The position numbers and the translations under genes were made by a program. A stretch of DNA of 64,000 nt from Symsagittifera roscoffensis (Eukaryota; Xenacoelomorpha; Acoela; Convolutidae): assembly GCF_963678635.1 (NCBI RefSeq), contig NC_087064.1:69988123-70052122 (forward strand). Direction: 5' to 3'. This document shows, piece after piece, positions 11,308 to 23,019 of the stretch. How positions within the stretch are numbered: the first letter of the stretch is position 1; the number at the start of each line of letters is the position of its first letter. A model generated the notes under the pieces. The model had not been told where the DNA came from and did not search any database. It was given only the letters and a program-made list of their open reading frames with translations.

Positions 11308-12724
11308 AGTTTTTTATTTTGACTTTTAGCGTACCGAGTTTGATTGACAATAGAAAATTGGTAGGGCGACGATTCGTAACAGTCAACAATTTGGAACCAG
11401 CGACAATTTATAATAAGCGACATTTCGCAACAAGGCATTGGTCAGAAAGATACGCTTGCTCCGCTTCGCCCCGCTGTATTTAAAATCAGCACGAGAGGAA
11501 TACTGCGCGTGAATCAATGTTGCCCGCTTAATCTATTGATACGAATTTTCGCATGAAGCGAATTGAAGCCTGTTACGATTTAACGCCTGCTGCGAACTTT
11601 TGGCTCACATATATAATTGTTAGAGTAAAATAGTTCATTTTATAAAACACAAGTTCAACAGCTTTATAAACAAAATGTAAAAGATATTTACCAGGACTTA
11701 AAAAAAGTAAAACACTCGAAACTGAGTTGCTTTCCCCCACCTGCAAAAATTTTCCTTTCCCCCACCTGCAAAATTTTACTAATGAAAAACTTGTTACATT
11801 ATTCGCTTTTTATGAAAATTGGCATAAGGTCTAATCAGGCCATGGAAAACATATTTGGTGTTCATAATTAACTTTGTAAAACCACTCGTTACACCGTAAA
11901 ATTGAGCGTGTGAGGTGAGGGGGAAGAAAAAAGAGCCCATATTTGCAATCTTTGCATATGTGACCCGATAGTTTTGCAAATGATGCAATGGGCCTTTGTG
12001 GTCGAAGTCTTTTTGAAGTCACGGGTCAATGATTGCAGTATTCAATTTTTAATCCACGTAGTTACTATGCAGCACAGTATTAAACGCAAATAAAGACTCG
12101 GTATGAACTTTTGTTGAGAAAACATTCTTTTATTAGCCGGAAACCTTTTAGCGTTATTGAGCTTCAATCAAAAGCTTGCAGAATTTGAGAATATGAGAAC
12201 TCAAACCTTAAATCATGGCCTTTTACGGAAAGAAACTGAACTTGAAACTGAAACCATGTCATCAAAAAAATGTTATCGCAAAAAAAACCGCGTTAAATCT
12301 GAAATAAAAACTGTGTTATATCACACAAGTCTTTGAAACACTGTTTTGCACGCTGATTAGAAGCAGCATACCGACAATTTTCAATTAGGTTTTTTATTGA
12401 ATCTTTCTGATTGAAGCTTACCGCCTTCAAGCATGCGTTTTAGTCACCAGGAAACGAAAGAAAAGTCACAAACATTTATAAGTTTTTGTACATTACCAAT
12501 TAGCAATTTCATTTGGATTAGTTTTTGTTTAGTTTTTACTAATGAAGAACAATTTTTTCATTAGAGAAAGTTAGCTGAACAACTGGAAAAAAATTTCTAT
12601 AAAATCAGAACATTTTATTAAAGTTTTTGAGTATTCCCCCCATTGGTTCTTCAATGTTAAAAAAATAAATGATTAACCTTACATTAAATGGTTTTTTACC
12701 TTATAACAAATCCTCCTTACCAAA
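11308..12724 (+). repeat. Direct duplication, first (longer) copy
   Basis: Shares ordered blocks with 12725-13650: the TTTGATTGACAAT..GAAAATTGGTAGGG start, the TATAAACAAAATGTAAAAGA block, the TTCAAGCATGCGTTTTA block and the GCTGAACAACTGGAAAAAAA end. It carries extra internal sequence (about 11390-11600 and 11750-12050) missing from the second copy. 11737-11781 also contains two direct copies of TTTCCCCCACCTGCAAAA. The minus-strand reading frames at 11794-12022 have no recognised domain. Confidence 0.55.
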
Positions 12725-13650
12725 AATAGTTTTTTAGTTTGACTTTTAACTTACCGAATTTGATTGACAATGGAAAATTGGTAGGGTGACAGTTCGTAAC
12801 AGTCATTAAAATACTCTATAATTACATACATAATTATTAGAGTAAAATACTGCATTTTATAAAATACAAGTTCGTTAGCCTTATAAACAAAATGTAAAAG
12901 ACATTTACGAGGGCTTAAAACTAAAATACTTGAAACTGAGCTTATGCATCGTCAGTTTATCATAGTACCTGAAATATAAAAAAGTAAACATTTATACTAA
13001 AATGAAAAGGTCTTCAAGGTTTTTTTTTACTATACAAAAGTTATGAAAACCCCTTTGAGAAAAAAAAGAATTTTGCTTCATATCATATTTTGCTTTAAAG
13101 CGCGGAGAAACACAAAATCAAAAATGTAGATCACTGTAAAAAAGGAGAAAAAATCAAACCACCTTTTAAATCATTGCCTTTTTGGGAAAAAACAGAACTT
13201 GAAACCATGTCATCGAAAAAACATTATCTAAAAAACAACTGTGTTAAATCTGCACGCTGATTAGAAGCACGCTGATTAGAAGCAGCATACCGACAATTTT
13301 TAATTAGGTTTTTTATTGAATCTTTCTGATTGAAGTTTACCGCCTTCAAGCATGCGTTTTAATCATCAGGAAATGAAAGAAAAGTCACAAACTTATATAC
13401 GTTTTTGTACTTAACCAACTAGCTATTTCATTTGGATTTGTTTTTGTTTAGTTTTTACTAATGAAGAACAATTTTTCAATTGAGAAAACTAGCTGAACAA
13501 CTGGAAAAAAATTCTAGAAAATCAAAACAACTTATTAAAAGCTCTGCAGAATGTTTTTGAGTATCCCTCTGTGGTTCTTCGATAAAAATAATTGAATAAC
13601 CGTACATTAAATGGTTTTTGTTCCTTTTTACAAATCCTCCTTTTTGTACA
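12725..13650 (+). repeat. Direct duplication, second (shorter) copy
   Basis: Partner of 11308-12724 in the same orientation; substitutions are frequent enough that the duplication is old. It contains a small tandem duplication, GCACGCTGATTAGAA, near 13252. A minus-strand frame at 13476-13664 is not preserved in the first copy, so I do not call it a gene. Confidence 0.55.
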
Positions 13651-14207
13651 ATGGGGGCCACCAATTAAAAAGATCCACTCTGTATGCTATTTATTCTGAT
13701 TGTTTTAATTAATGGGGCGCGTGTTTTACCTGATAGCTTAAGTCCAAACAAGCTCATGAAGGTTATTCAATTATTTAGAATGTATTGAGAAAGTAAATGA
13801 ATTTATGGAAGCAACCCTGCGCTCCTTTCGCGGCCAAAGTTTTTTTAAAAAAGAAAAAAATTAAAATCCGCGCACTGAAAAATTTGAATTAAATCGAATT
13901 AAATTTAACTCATACAAATAATAAGCAGTATAAAATGGGTTTACGTTAGCCCATTTATTTACCTCAATCGAAATTGGGATGGATCTAATTTGAATGGATT
14001 TTCTCAACATACTTGAGCCCATCAAAATCTCAAACACATTGATTTGATTTAAGTCTTATTTTCTTTCAAAATGAGCAAAATTTTGCACTCAAAAAATAAC
14101 CATCACAATTGCAGAGAGCTAGAGTTACTCCAGGAGAAATTTCCTAACACAAACTATTGAGTTCAAGGAAATGAATTTAAAATTTGGCAATTCTGAAGGC
14201 TCCCGCG
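13651..14207. other. Noncoding, nothing recognised
   Basis: No supported feature; possible upstream region of the small candidate gene that follows. Confidence 0.3.
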
Positions 14208-14439
14208 ATGATGAAGACAAAAAATTATTTAACAATCATTTTCATTATCACCGTTCTAGGCAAATTTTTTTGCGCAGATAAATACATAATTGGTAAAACT
14301 CAAATCAAACTTTTTTTCGAAGCAGAAAGCTTACAAATTCATTATACTCATACTTTCTTTTTAGGCCAAACATCAGCACAAAAAGTCAATAGAAAAGCAT
14401 GCGTTATAAGAGTATTTTTAATTTTTTCTATTGTTTGAT
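14208..14439 (+). CDS. Candidate small secreted peptide with a 72-nt intron
   Basis: From the ATG at 14208 (a second follows at 14211) the peptide begins MMKTKNYLTIIFIITVLGKF, a textbook signal sequence: lysines, a hydrophobic core and a small residue before ADK. A GTAAAACT donor at 14293 and a TTTCTTTTTAG acceptor ending at 14364 bound a possible 72-nt intron that is itself an open multiple of three, so spliced (about 52 residues) and unspliced (76 residues) products would both end at the TGA at 14437-14439. No family recognised. It may be only the first exon of a longer gene, or chance. Confidence 0.25.
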
Positions 14440-15175
14440 AGTCGAAAAAACCTGAACATAATTAATATATGTAAAATCTTTATAAAACTTTTTCACAAAA
14501 AATGAACGAAACTGATTTAATTTCGTTTTTTTTTTCTAAAATCTATTTGTTAATGAAAGCAAAAAACACCAACAAAAATTCAAGCTGATTCAAAATTGAT
14601 GTATCGAATTTGGTCAATTTTTGTAGGTTTTTGCTACCTTGTTTAAATGTTGAAAACGTTGTCCTGAATGTTTTTCGTTACAAACGATTTAATGATCTGG
14701 AATCTTCGTTCACACTTGTTAATCTAATTAAAGCATGAGGCCAAACTCCGTAAATAAAATGGTTTCTCACGAAAATGACAAGATTTTTTTGACGGAATTT
14801 TTTGTTAAGCTATAACAAATGAACTTAACATTAATTTTAAATTCTGCCTGCTCAACGCGCATTAAAGATTTTCTACAAATCAATCATCTCAACCAAACCA
14901 AATTGGCAATTGTTTATGTTCCATACTTTACACAACTTTGAATTCTTTCAAAAATTTTTGTTAATTATGTCAAAAAATCATTTCAAGTAAAGCGCCGCAA
15001 CGAGCACAATATTCTTTTTTATTTGAAAATTGCAACAATAAGCTGGATAGTATTTCAAAATCAATCAATTTATTAAAAAATGAAAAATATGCTACCTAGA
15101 AAAACAATAGAATGTTAAAACATTATTATAATTGGAAAAATCAATTTGGAATACAATTTAAATCAGACCTGTTAC
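14440..15175. other. Noncoding, nothing recognised
   Basis: AT-rich; no supported gene or repeat. Confidence 0.3.
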
Positions 15176-15350
15176 CTCGATGTTTAAAAAAAAGATGAAT
15201 TCTTGGAAAAAACGAGTGACCAAAAGGCCTTCCCTTTGACGTCGTACGTGCTTTCCTTCTGGTAGTTGAGAATCCGTTGAAAATCACACAACCTACGCCA
15301 GAATTTTTTCCCTCATCATGATCTGGTAAAACAAACCATGGTTGCTCCAC
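15176..15350 (-). CDS. Candidate exon, unrecognised protein
   Basis: The minus strand offers a TTTTCATAG acceptor above 15350, 58 open codons beginning VEQPWFVLPDHDEGKNSG, and a GAG|GTAACA donor at 15176. It would enter in phase 0 and leave in phase 1. The codon mix is coding-like but no domain is recognised. The nearby membrane-anchor exon (16247-16412) leaves in phase 1, so the two cannot join directly without an unseen exon. Confidence 0.25.
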
Positions 15351-16246
15351 CTATGAAAATAATCATCAAAAATAAGAGAACAGACAAAACTTTTGAATAA
15401 TTGTCGACTTTTTAGTCAACTATTAGTTAGTTAGTTAACCAATTTAGTTTCATTTTAAGTAACAAAACAGAAAGAAGGAAATATAATCAAATTTGAAATG
15501 CCCCACACTGCTGCCGTCAAATATTAAATTTTACCCAATACATCCGGCAAAATTTGAGATTTTAAACCTGGAACGTTTCTAAAACTCAAACGCTTCTCAA
15601 AAATGTTCCCAATCATTTTAGTTTGGGGTCTAAGGATAATTAGAAGTCCTTTTAGTAGCAAAAAAACCTTGTTCTGTTTGATAGCAATTTTCCACTCTTC
15701 TTTTCAATAAAGTTATGCGCAATTTTTTTGTTTATAAAACATTTCAGTTTTGGTTTACTTTTTGAGTATCTACTTAAAAGTTTTATTAGAACCTAAGAAA
15801 AATTTAATTTTTTAGATTGCTTATGCTCATCTCTTTTCTACGCTCAATGAGACTCGATGGCATGAAACCAGTTTAGCAGACAAAAATCACTAGTTGTAGT
15901 TTGCAGCATTTTAGTTCGTGCATTTTATTGTGTTCAATTTGAATACATGAGCTTTTGGTTTTAACCCTTTTAGAACGAACGCATTTTCTCTGATTCTGGA
16001 ACTTTTGTTCAGACTCCCAAAGAAATTACCGAACTTGTTTTCAGTCAGCTTTCAGAGATCAAAAAATAGTTTTGAACAAAAGTTTTTACACCATATTGAA
16101 GATATTTTGTCTCTTGAGTTCAAATAAACAGAGATATTTTACCTCAGATTTATATCTAAGACACGATTTACCACTCTCGTTGTTTTAAAAGGTGATTTCT
16201 AAAATTTTTTTCCATAAAGTGACAATTTTAAAATACTGAAACTTAC
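15351..16246. other. Possible intron with Helentron-like trace
   Basis: No exon found. 15990-16180 faintly resembles the Helentron-like family (a TTGTTCAGACT start, CTTGAGTTCAAAT and GATATTTTACCTCAGAT). Confidence 0.3.
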
Positions 16247-16412
16247 TCGGAAGGCTGCCGGCGAGAAAGAGATTTGAGACCAAGAAACACAGCAACAGAA
16301 TCTTCCGATTCACTCTCACGGAACTACAAAGACGGAGTAAATAATGGAAGTTGAGACCATTTTTACATAGTCCGGTTGGAAATGAGCTATTGTTTTTCTC
16401 AGAATTTTCCAT
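16247..16412 (-). CDS. Candidate first exon of a single-pass membrane protein
   Basis: The ATG at 16412 opens 55 codons plus one base that stop exactly at a consensus donor GTAAGT (16246-16241). The peptide has a polar N-terminus of about 37 residues, a basic RVNRK flank, and then a hydrophobic segment, ILLLCFLVSNLFLAGSLP. Positive residues before the membrane segment suggest a type II orientation, as in Golgi glycosyltransferases, but the catalytic part is not seen. Later exons should lie below 16240 and must start in phase 1. Without the splice, the frame runs on to 16185. The gene identity is unknown. Confidence 0.4.
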
Positions 16413-18284
16413 ATTAGGAAATTATCAGTTAATTCTCAATTGTAAATTTAGCTCTAATATAAATAACTTCAATTTTATATTTTTGCACTATTAAATCTGA
16501 ACGAAAATATCAAAACAGGTTTTTTGGATTAAGGAATTTTTCGTTGGAATTACAATAAAGAATTAGTTCTGGTGAGAAAAGTAGAATTCGAAAGAGGTGT
16601 TATTAGATCAAAGAATTGGAGCTCGTTCCAGACATCAATTGAAAGGGTTCGCAGACTAATAAAAAGACATCAGATATAAGACCCATTATGATTTATGAAG
16701 CTACCGTAGCTATCATATATATGTCCTCCCATTTTTTTATGAAGTTGCCCGTTCGAATGAAGGTAGAAGTACTATTTCAAAAAGAGTGTTGAGAGTCATA
16801 AATAATTTAAAATTTTCACAAACTGCAGATGAGCTTTTTCTGAAATGTATGAAGCATGAAGTTGCTTTGATTTTTCGATTCTGCTTTTCTCAATTCAACG
16901 CTCCTCCAATCAGAAACAAAATGCTGTGCTGTACCATTTGGGAATTGACATGTCATTTGTTACGGAGAAAAAAAAAACAAAAAAAAAATTCACGGAGGAA
17001 AAAAGGAACCAAAACACATTTCTTACGTCAATTTGCGAATATAAATCATCAGCAGTTGCGCGCAAATAAGGAATAAAATTAAAACAGAGTAAGTTTTTAC
17101 GAGGAAAAAGAACCCCCAAAATGATGTTTATTGCAATTGCATCTAGGATTTGTTTCGATCTAAGCTTCCATACTTTTTGTTGTTCATATTTCAGAAAATT
17201 GGCTTTTTAATTAAAAACAAATGCGATCTATATTGAATTTACGCCATAAAAGGCGGTGCTTCAATGGTGCATGCCGTAAATATAGCTATTGGGACTTCTT
17301 CAATTTTCAATTTTCAAGGGATTTTTTTTGTTGCCAACTGGTTAAAAAAACCTTTCTTGAACCCTGGTCGGGTCTAGAATCTTCACAGGGGAAGGAATTG
17401 ATTCCTAGAAAAAGGAAAAAACTTTCGCGAAAATAAATCTTCGAACTTCAATTGAAGTCTAGCAAATTGACCCTCATTATATTGACTTTATTTTGAAAAA
17501 ATGTTTTCAAATTTTTAAGGAAAAAAACACCAAAAACCACGTTTTCAGTAATTGCAACTGTTATGTCTGTAGCATCTTGAATAAGTACGTCGTTTTGCAT
17601 ATTAGGTAGTAATAAATATTAATAAGCATATCTTCTTTGAGCAGCCCTTGTGTTCCGAGGAAGGTGTGCCAACTTTAAACTTTTAAAATGATAACAAACT
17701 ATCAGAGCCTTTCCATTAATCCAGAGTACATCAAGAACAAATGCTATTGTGCCGACAAATTAATTAATAAAAAAATAAAGGGAGGGAGTTTTTGAATTAG
17801 AAGTTGTCAAAAATAAACATCAACAAAATGCGCTTCACCAGCTTTTCGGTACAAAATGATTTGAATCTTTTAAAACTGTGCGGAATTTAAAACATCAGCT
17901 CAGAAAATTCAACTTTTTTCTAAATCTCAACAAACATTGACTGCAAAACTGTACAAGAAATTTGAATAATGCTTGCTCAAGAAGCAAAAAATCTTCGTTC
18001 TGAACTAATAGGTGCGCAATTTTTTTGTTGCTCTGGCTTTATTTAATTTTCTAAAAGAGTTTTGATAAATGTTTTCTGGTTGTCTTCAGAAATGTAATTC
18101 ATTTTCACAGCCCACAAACGCGGATAGAATTTTAAAAAATTTCTGAATTAATCCATTCTACAACCGAGGATTGATTGGGATTTACTTTTTTAAAAAATCT
18201 CCAGATAGCAGAAACTACAGCATTGATTACAAAAAAATTTGCCCCGAAACTACAAAAAAAAATTAAATTTTCCCCATACAGTAG
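16413..18284. other. Noncoding, no supported gene
   Basis: Contains several short frames (e.g. 16786-17076 and 17221-17436, plus strand) that end in lysine-rich homopolymer translations and lack domains or splice support. Nothing else recognised. Confidence 0.4.
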
Positions 18285-18709
18285 CCAATTTGGGGGGGGG
18301 GGGGGGGGGGGAGCAGGCGTTTTTTTATCCTTCAGGTATTAGACCCCCTGCCGACCCAAAGGGTCCCCCTCTTGTACTATTTTGAGATATCCATTTTCCA
18401 TTTTTGGAAACGGACCCTAAAATTTTTCTAAAGGCGCCTTGGGCGCCAAATTATACTAATTTTGAGAGGGGAGCGCGCGCCAAAAAACCGCGATTTTTTG
18501 GTCAAAATTTTCCAAAAAGTGCCTGAAAACGTTTTCTTACCTTTTTCAAAAATTTCCTTGCGGAGCAGAAAATTTGGTCAAATTAGAGACTTTAAAGTGA
18601 TTTGGGAGGGCTCAGAAAACCAAGCTCCTAAAAAAAGATCGACAAAATTTTCAAAATTTTTTGAAAATCCGCCGATCCCCCCCTCGAGAAATTCGTGGAT
18701 CCGCGCCTG
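18285..18709 (+). mobile_element. hAT-type MITE, copy 3
   Basis: Begins with a run of more than 20 G, then the GACCCCCTGCCGACCC box, the GGCGCC..GGCGCC stem, CCAAAAAGTGCC, and the terminal TCGAGAAATTCGTGGATC and CCGCGCCTG. The open frame at 18462-18749 is an incidental translation of the element. No clean target duplication is visible. Confidence 0.75.
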
Positions 18710-19439
18710 CCCCTATACCAGGTCTCTTTGTCAATTCCTAGTGAACTGATGAAATGCCATTTTCTTGCGTTTCACCAAATAAAGTGAATTCAATTTAATC
18801 TAAAACATCTACATCGATAAACTTCGACATAATTTTGCACATCTCAACTAACATTAAGTGCAAATGGCAAGAAGAGATTCAAATGCACTTGTTTTACTTG
18901 CTATTAGATATCTAAAACGGCGATTCCTATTGTTTAAGGATAGGCTGAGATTTAATGTGTTCAACAATTAATTAAAAACGGAATCTTAAACTTTTGTCAT
19001 ATATAAAAGTTCAACTAACACCTAGTGATAACGGAAAGAAAGTATTGTGAAATATTGTGCAAAAACAAAAAATTTTCTTAGCAGACTATTCGATATTACT
19101 ATGATAACAATGTTTTGTTATTTTACCTTATTTTTGTTGTTTATTATTTATTGGTTAACTTTGGATGTGTGGTGAATGTTCCCAAGAACGTTTTTATGAT
19201 TTCTGGATTTAGAGTACAGTAAAAATGAAATAACTTAGAATGGATTCTATACTAATTCATTAATTGACTGATAGGGTTGTGCGCCCACTAGTGAAAAAAG
19301 TCAGCTATTTGACCTTGAACTGAGTTTGTTTACTCAGTAATTTCAGATTTGACAGGATTGGACTAAAGATTTTTTTGAAAAATTCTCAAAAAATCAGCAT
19401 AAAGTTATCAATTTTATTATTACAAAAAAAATCTGAATA
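18710..19439. other. Noncoding 5' flank of the Ty3 element
   Basis: A 5' LTR for the Ty3 element would be expected about here, but I could not find a matching direct repeat beyond 24727, nor a primer-binding site. Confidence 0.3.
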
Positions 19440-19453
19440 ATCAGAGTCACGCC

Positions 19454-20465
19454 TTGAAGCCAGCTGAAAGAAAATTAGGAGGAAAAAACCCACTGAACAT
19501 ATTATCGTTTTGGGAAGCTCGCACGCCGGAGCTGCCGACATACTGGGAGGAATGGATAATAAAATGCCATTGGCGAATGATTGCGAAATATGAAACCGAT
19601 CCCGATGGTTTTTATTTTGATGATACTTTAGATGCTAGGGCGATTGCAGCGCTACCGGGGAAGTCAACGGGAAAATTGAATAGACGCGGAGAAAAAGTTA
19701 AAATCTAACTTGTGCCTTTGCATTGGGGATGAAGCACAGAGGATACTCAAAGCACGTAAACCGGCGGTCAGCATCAAAACGGAGAAGTACCCACGGATAT
19801 TAGACGAAATGCAAAACGTATTCAAACGAGAGCAAAACGTCACACGTGAGAGAGGATTGTTTTACGCAGAAAACAGAGGGAAAATGAAACGTTTGAAAAA
19901 TTCCATGCGGAATTGAGTGCTTTAGCCGGGAGGTTTGATTTTGCCAACGCTGCCGAAAATATTTGAGACACTTTCATCATGAATATGCACGAACCCTAAT
20001 GTCAAAGAAAACTGTCCCGATCTACCAAGTCTCCAGAGGAGGTATATCGAATAGCTTTATCGTACGAGAGAGGTGAACGCGCATACAAATCCTATACGGG
20101 AAAGCCGTCCTCGTCAGCGCCGCAGATAACCATTAAACAGGAGCCAAGTAAGTAATATTCGGAGAGCAAAAAGGTATTTTAGAAGTCGAGCACGCGGGGG
20201 ACGCGGGGGATATACGCCGGGCGCAAACAATGTTTGGAATGGTAACCGCCGGTGTTACAATTGTAACGCACCAAATTTTACTTTGGAACATATTGCAAAT
20301 TGTCCTGCGAAAAGAGTAACGTGCAATGCGTGTCGGAAATTAGGGCAGTTTGAGCGCACATGCAGGGGTGTTAGGCGACGTACTTACCATTGGAGGGGAC
20401 GAGGACGAGTAGGATTAGTCAGGGAGGAGAATGAGCATCACCAAAGCACAGACAGTGTAGACAAA
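19454..20465 (+). pseudogene. Ty3 gag, broken
   Basis: The capsid-like part begins in an open frame without ATG (19454-19708, TPELPTYWEEWI), continues in another frame (19710-19916, IGDEAQRILKA) and later enters an Arg/Gly-rich stretch. Zinc knuckles lie at about 20250-20375: CYNC..H..C, then CNACRKLGQFERTC. The second knuckle has Gln where the zinc-binding His is normally found. Gag packages element RNA into particles. Multiple frame changes make this copy inactive. Confidence 0.8.
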
Positions 20466-21007
20466 TGCAGGAGGACCAAGTAGCCTGGGTAAACCAGCAG
20501 CAGGGGTGCGGGGAAAATAGATCGATCTCATCGGGATCTGATGACCACATGGTGATGTCAATTAGGAAAAAGAACGCGATAGAGCTGAAGATTTCGAGTG
20601 GCAGAGTCAAGGTTCAGGTTTCGGGGAAGAAAATGTGGCTTTGGGTGGACAGTGGATCTCCCGTGACAATTTTCAGCGTGACGGACCTGAAAACAACATT
20701 AAGTAAAACAAACTTACAACAACAACCAACACGAGAAGATTTTTTTGACTACAATAACAACCGAACACACATATTGAGAAAGATAGCAGTGACAATGGCG
20801 CTAAACGGTTGGGTTACACCAGCGCACGTGTCAGTGATTGCAGGTAGCCATAAATCGATCCTTGGGCGCGATCTGATGGGTACCCTAGGACTGGAACTGG
20901 TGCAAAGAGAGCAGTCAGAAGACAGAGGAGCTCGACGAATTGCAAACGTTCCTCTGAAAGTTGTATCCAAACTTATTTACCCGAATAGGGAAAATACGAA
21001 TCGCTAA
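20465..21007 (+). pseudogene. Ty3 aspartic protease region
   Basis: One 180-codon open frame. VQVSGKKMWLWVDSGSPVTI near 20610-20670 holds the retropepsin DSG active-site triad, and HKSILGRDLMGTLGLEL (about 20851-20900) is the ILG..L motif of the C-terminal half. The protease part looks intact. The frame ends just before the RT, whose start overlaps in another frame (20961-21359), so gag-pol continuity is lost here. Confidence 0.8.
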
Positions 21008-21715
21008 AGTCAGAGCAGATTTTTTTGACGTATTAAAACCAGTACAGCAAAAGGGATGTCGGGTGCCAATCAGTCTACAAGACAAAGTAGACAAGGTAAT
21101 AGATCGTTTGATAAATGAAGGACACATTATCAAACTGCAAGAATGTTCAGATAAGCATTTCGTGTCCCCTAGAGTAATCACAGTAAAAAAAAAAGAACTG
21201 AGCATAAAATTGGCGTTGGAATCAAAAGAACTCAACAAGCAGGTACAGAAAAATAAATACATGATCCCAAATAACGACGAGTTAGTAGATGGGATAAATC
21301 AAATAATTGTAGAACAAAAAGCAGTGGATGTATATTTTACAACACTGGATTTTACGTAAGGCCTATAAGTATCGCTCGATCAAAAAACCAGCAGTTTGTC
21401 GATGGAAAATCAACGGGAACGTATTGCTTTAAAAATGGATTCTACGGTGTCACGTCAAAGCCGGCGGAGTTCCAAAAAGTTATCGATTACTTACTTAAAG
21501 AGTTCCCCAAAGCAAACGCATTTATAGAATTTCTTCTAATCGCATCCAAAGAAACTACAATAGAACAGATTGCATTAGTCGAGAAGATTTTAAAGAAGAT
21601 GGATGTATCAAACGCCGCATTAAAACTACGAAAATGTGAAATTGCAAAAACAGAATGTGCACGGCTAGGTTTCCGAATCGGAAAAAAACGGCACTACACC
21701 GTTGGTTCGTAAAGC
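20961..21715 (+). pseudogene. Ty3 reverse transcriptase, frameshifted and active site lost
   Basis: The fingers (SDKHFVSPRVITVKKK) and the first catalytic strand, FTTLDF (about 21340-21356), are present. A frame change near 21358 leads to GTYCFKNGFYGVTSKPAEFQ (about 21418-21477). The position expected to read FIDD reads NAFIEFLLIASKE (about 21517-21555), so both catalytic aspartates of the YxDD-type box are gone. The connection segment ARLGFRIG follows. Confidence 0.85.
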
Positions 21716-21868
21716 CCAAGCAGTTGAGAATTAAAACCACCCAAATCAAGAAAACAACTAAAGTCATTATTGGGTTCTATGCACAGTCTGCATAAATTTT
21801 TACCAAAACTCGCCGAGGTCAGTGCACCGCTACGGCCGTTACTAAGCCTAAACAATGAATTCGTTTGA

Positions 21869-22236
21869 ATGCCGGATTGCGAGAACGCTCTTCAACAATT
21901 AAAATGGTTAGCTGAGAATATCGTCGAACATAAACACTATGATATCCACCGGGAAACAAGAGTAGTCTCTGACGCTAGCCACGATGGCCTGGGGGCGGTG
22001 TTAGAACAGTACGGTTCCCACGGATGGCACTTCATTTCGTTCGCTTCGCGTTATCTTCATCCGGCCGAGAAAAAAAATCGGCAAACGAATTGGAATTACT
22101 CGCAGTAGTATGGACCACCAAACACTTTTGCAATTACCTCTACGGACGGTATTTCACCATTATTTCGGATCATAAAACACTCCTCACATTATTAAATTCA
22201 TCACCAAAAGGAAATAAAACATTCATTCATCAGTAG
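21869..22236 (+). pseudogene. Ty3 RNase H, frameshifted
   Basis: VVSDASHDGLGAVLEQ (about 21960-22010) is the first RNase H motif. A frame change near 22070 passes to ELLAVVWTTKHF, carrying the catalytic Glu, and IISDHKTLLTLL, carrying the later Asp. The catalytic residues persist but the frame is broken. Confidence 0.85.
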
Positions 22237-23019
22237 GATTTGTCGATGGTACGATCGACTGTAACCAGATGATTTTAAGGTTGAACATCGAAAGGGGTCA
22301 AAATTGGAAATGACGGATTACTTGTCTCGTTTCCCGTCCTCAGCGGCACCCGAAACAAGTCATTATGATAAAAACATTTACAGTAGCGAAAATACAAATG
22401 ATCAACGAAGCTCTAAAACCTAGAGATCAGTTAAACCCTAGGGGTCAAAAAGTGAATTACATTTAAATAAAACCGACTGTAGAGGGCGTACGCTGTTCTC
22501 ATTCCGCCGAATACAGATATGCTTTAATCCGAAACTACAAAACAGTCAAAATCATGTTAAATATTAATTCGCCAGGAAAAATTGATCCTAAGCCACCTTC
22601 TACAACTGTAAATACATCTACACAGTCTGGAAATGTAAATTTAAATGTCGTACTAAATAGAGTCCAAAATCAGCCGCCTAGCCTAGGTTCAGATTCAGAT
22701 ATAGAAATCATCCCACCAGAAAAGTCGTGCCTAAAAGAAATTCTTCGAAAAACTTAAATACGGTCATTTCATTCCCTCATCAATTCCCTGGCCTGTCTTA
22801 TACCTTTGTAAATAGTGAAAAATGGGTTTACTCAATTGCCCAACTGAAAGCCAGATAGTCAAAAAGATCGATTACCCAAAAATTTTTAATCCAAAGCTGG
22901 AGGAGGTAAATTTGGAAAAATATCCTATTCTGAAGACTATTAGAGACGCAATATGGGACAGGAACCCGCGTGCATAAGAAATCATCGCTAAGCTCGGACA
23001 ATACTACGCTCAACATTAA
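22237..23019 (+). pseudogene. Ty3 pol linker between RNase H and integrase
   Basis: Contains TDYLSRFPSS (about 22313-22340), the standard segment after RNase H, then a Ser/Pro/Asn-rich stretch (22554-22757) and a 22821-22976 frame, NCPTESQIVKKIDYPKIF, ended by TAA. Several stops. No additional enzymatic domain is recognised. Confidence 0.6.

Noticed and set aside
13476-13664. Minus-strand 62-codon frame resembling a transposase piece
   Set aside because: The equivalent position in the duplicated copy (about 12590-12724) is full of stops, and no motif is clear.
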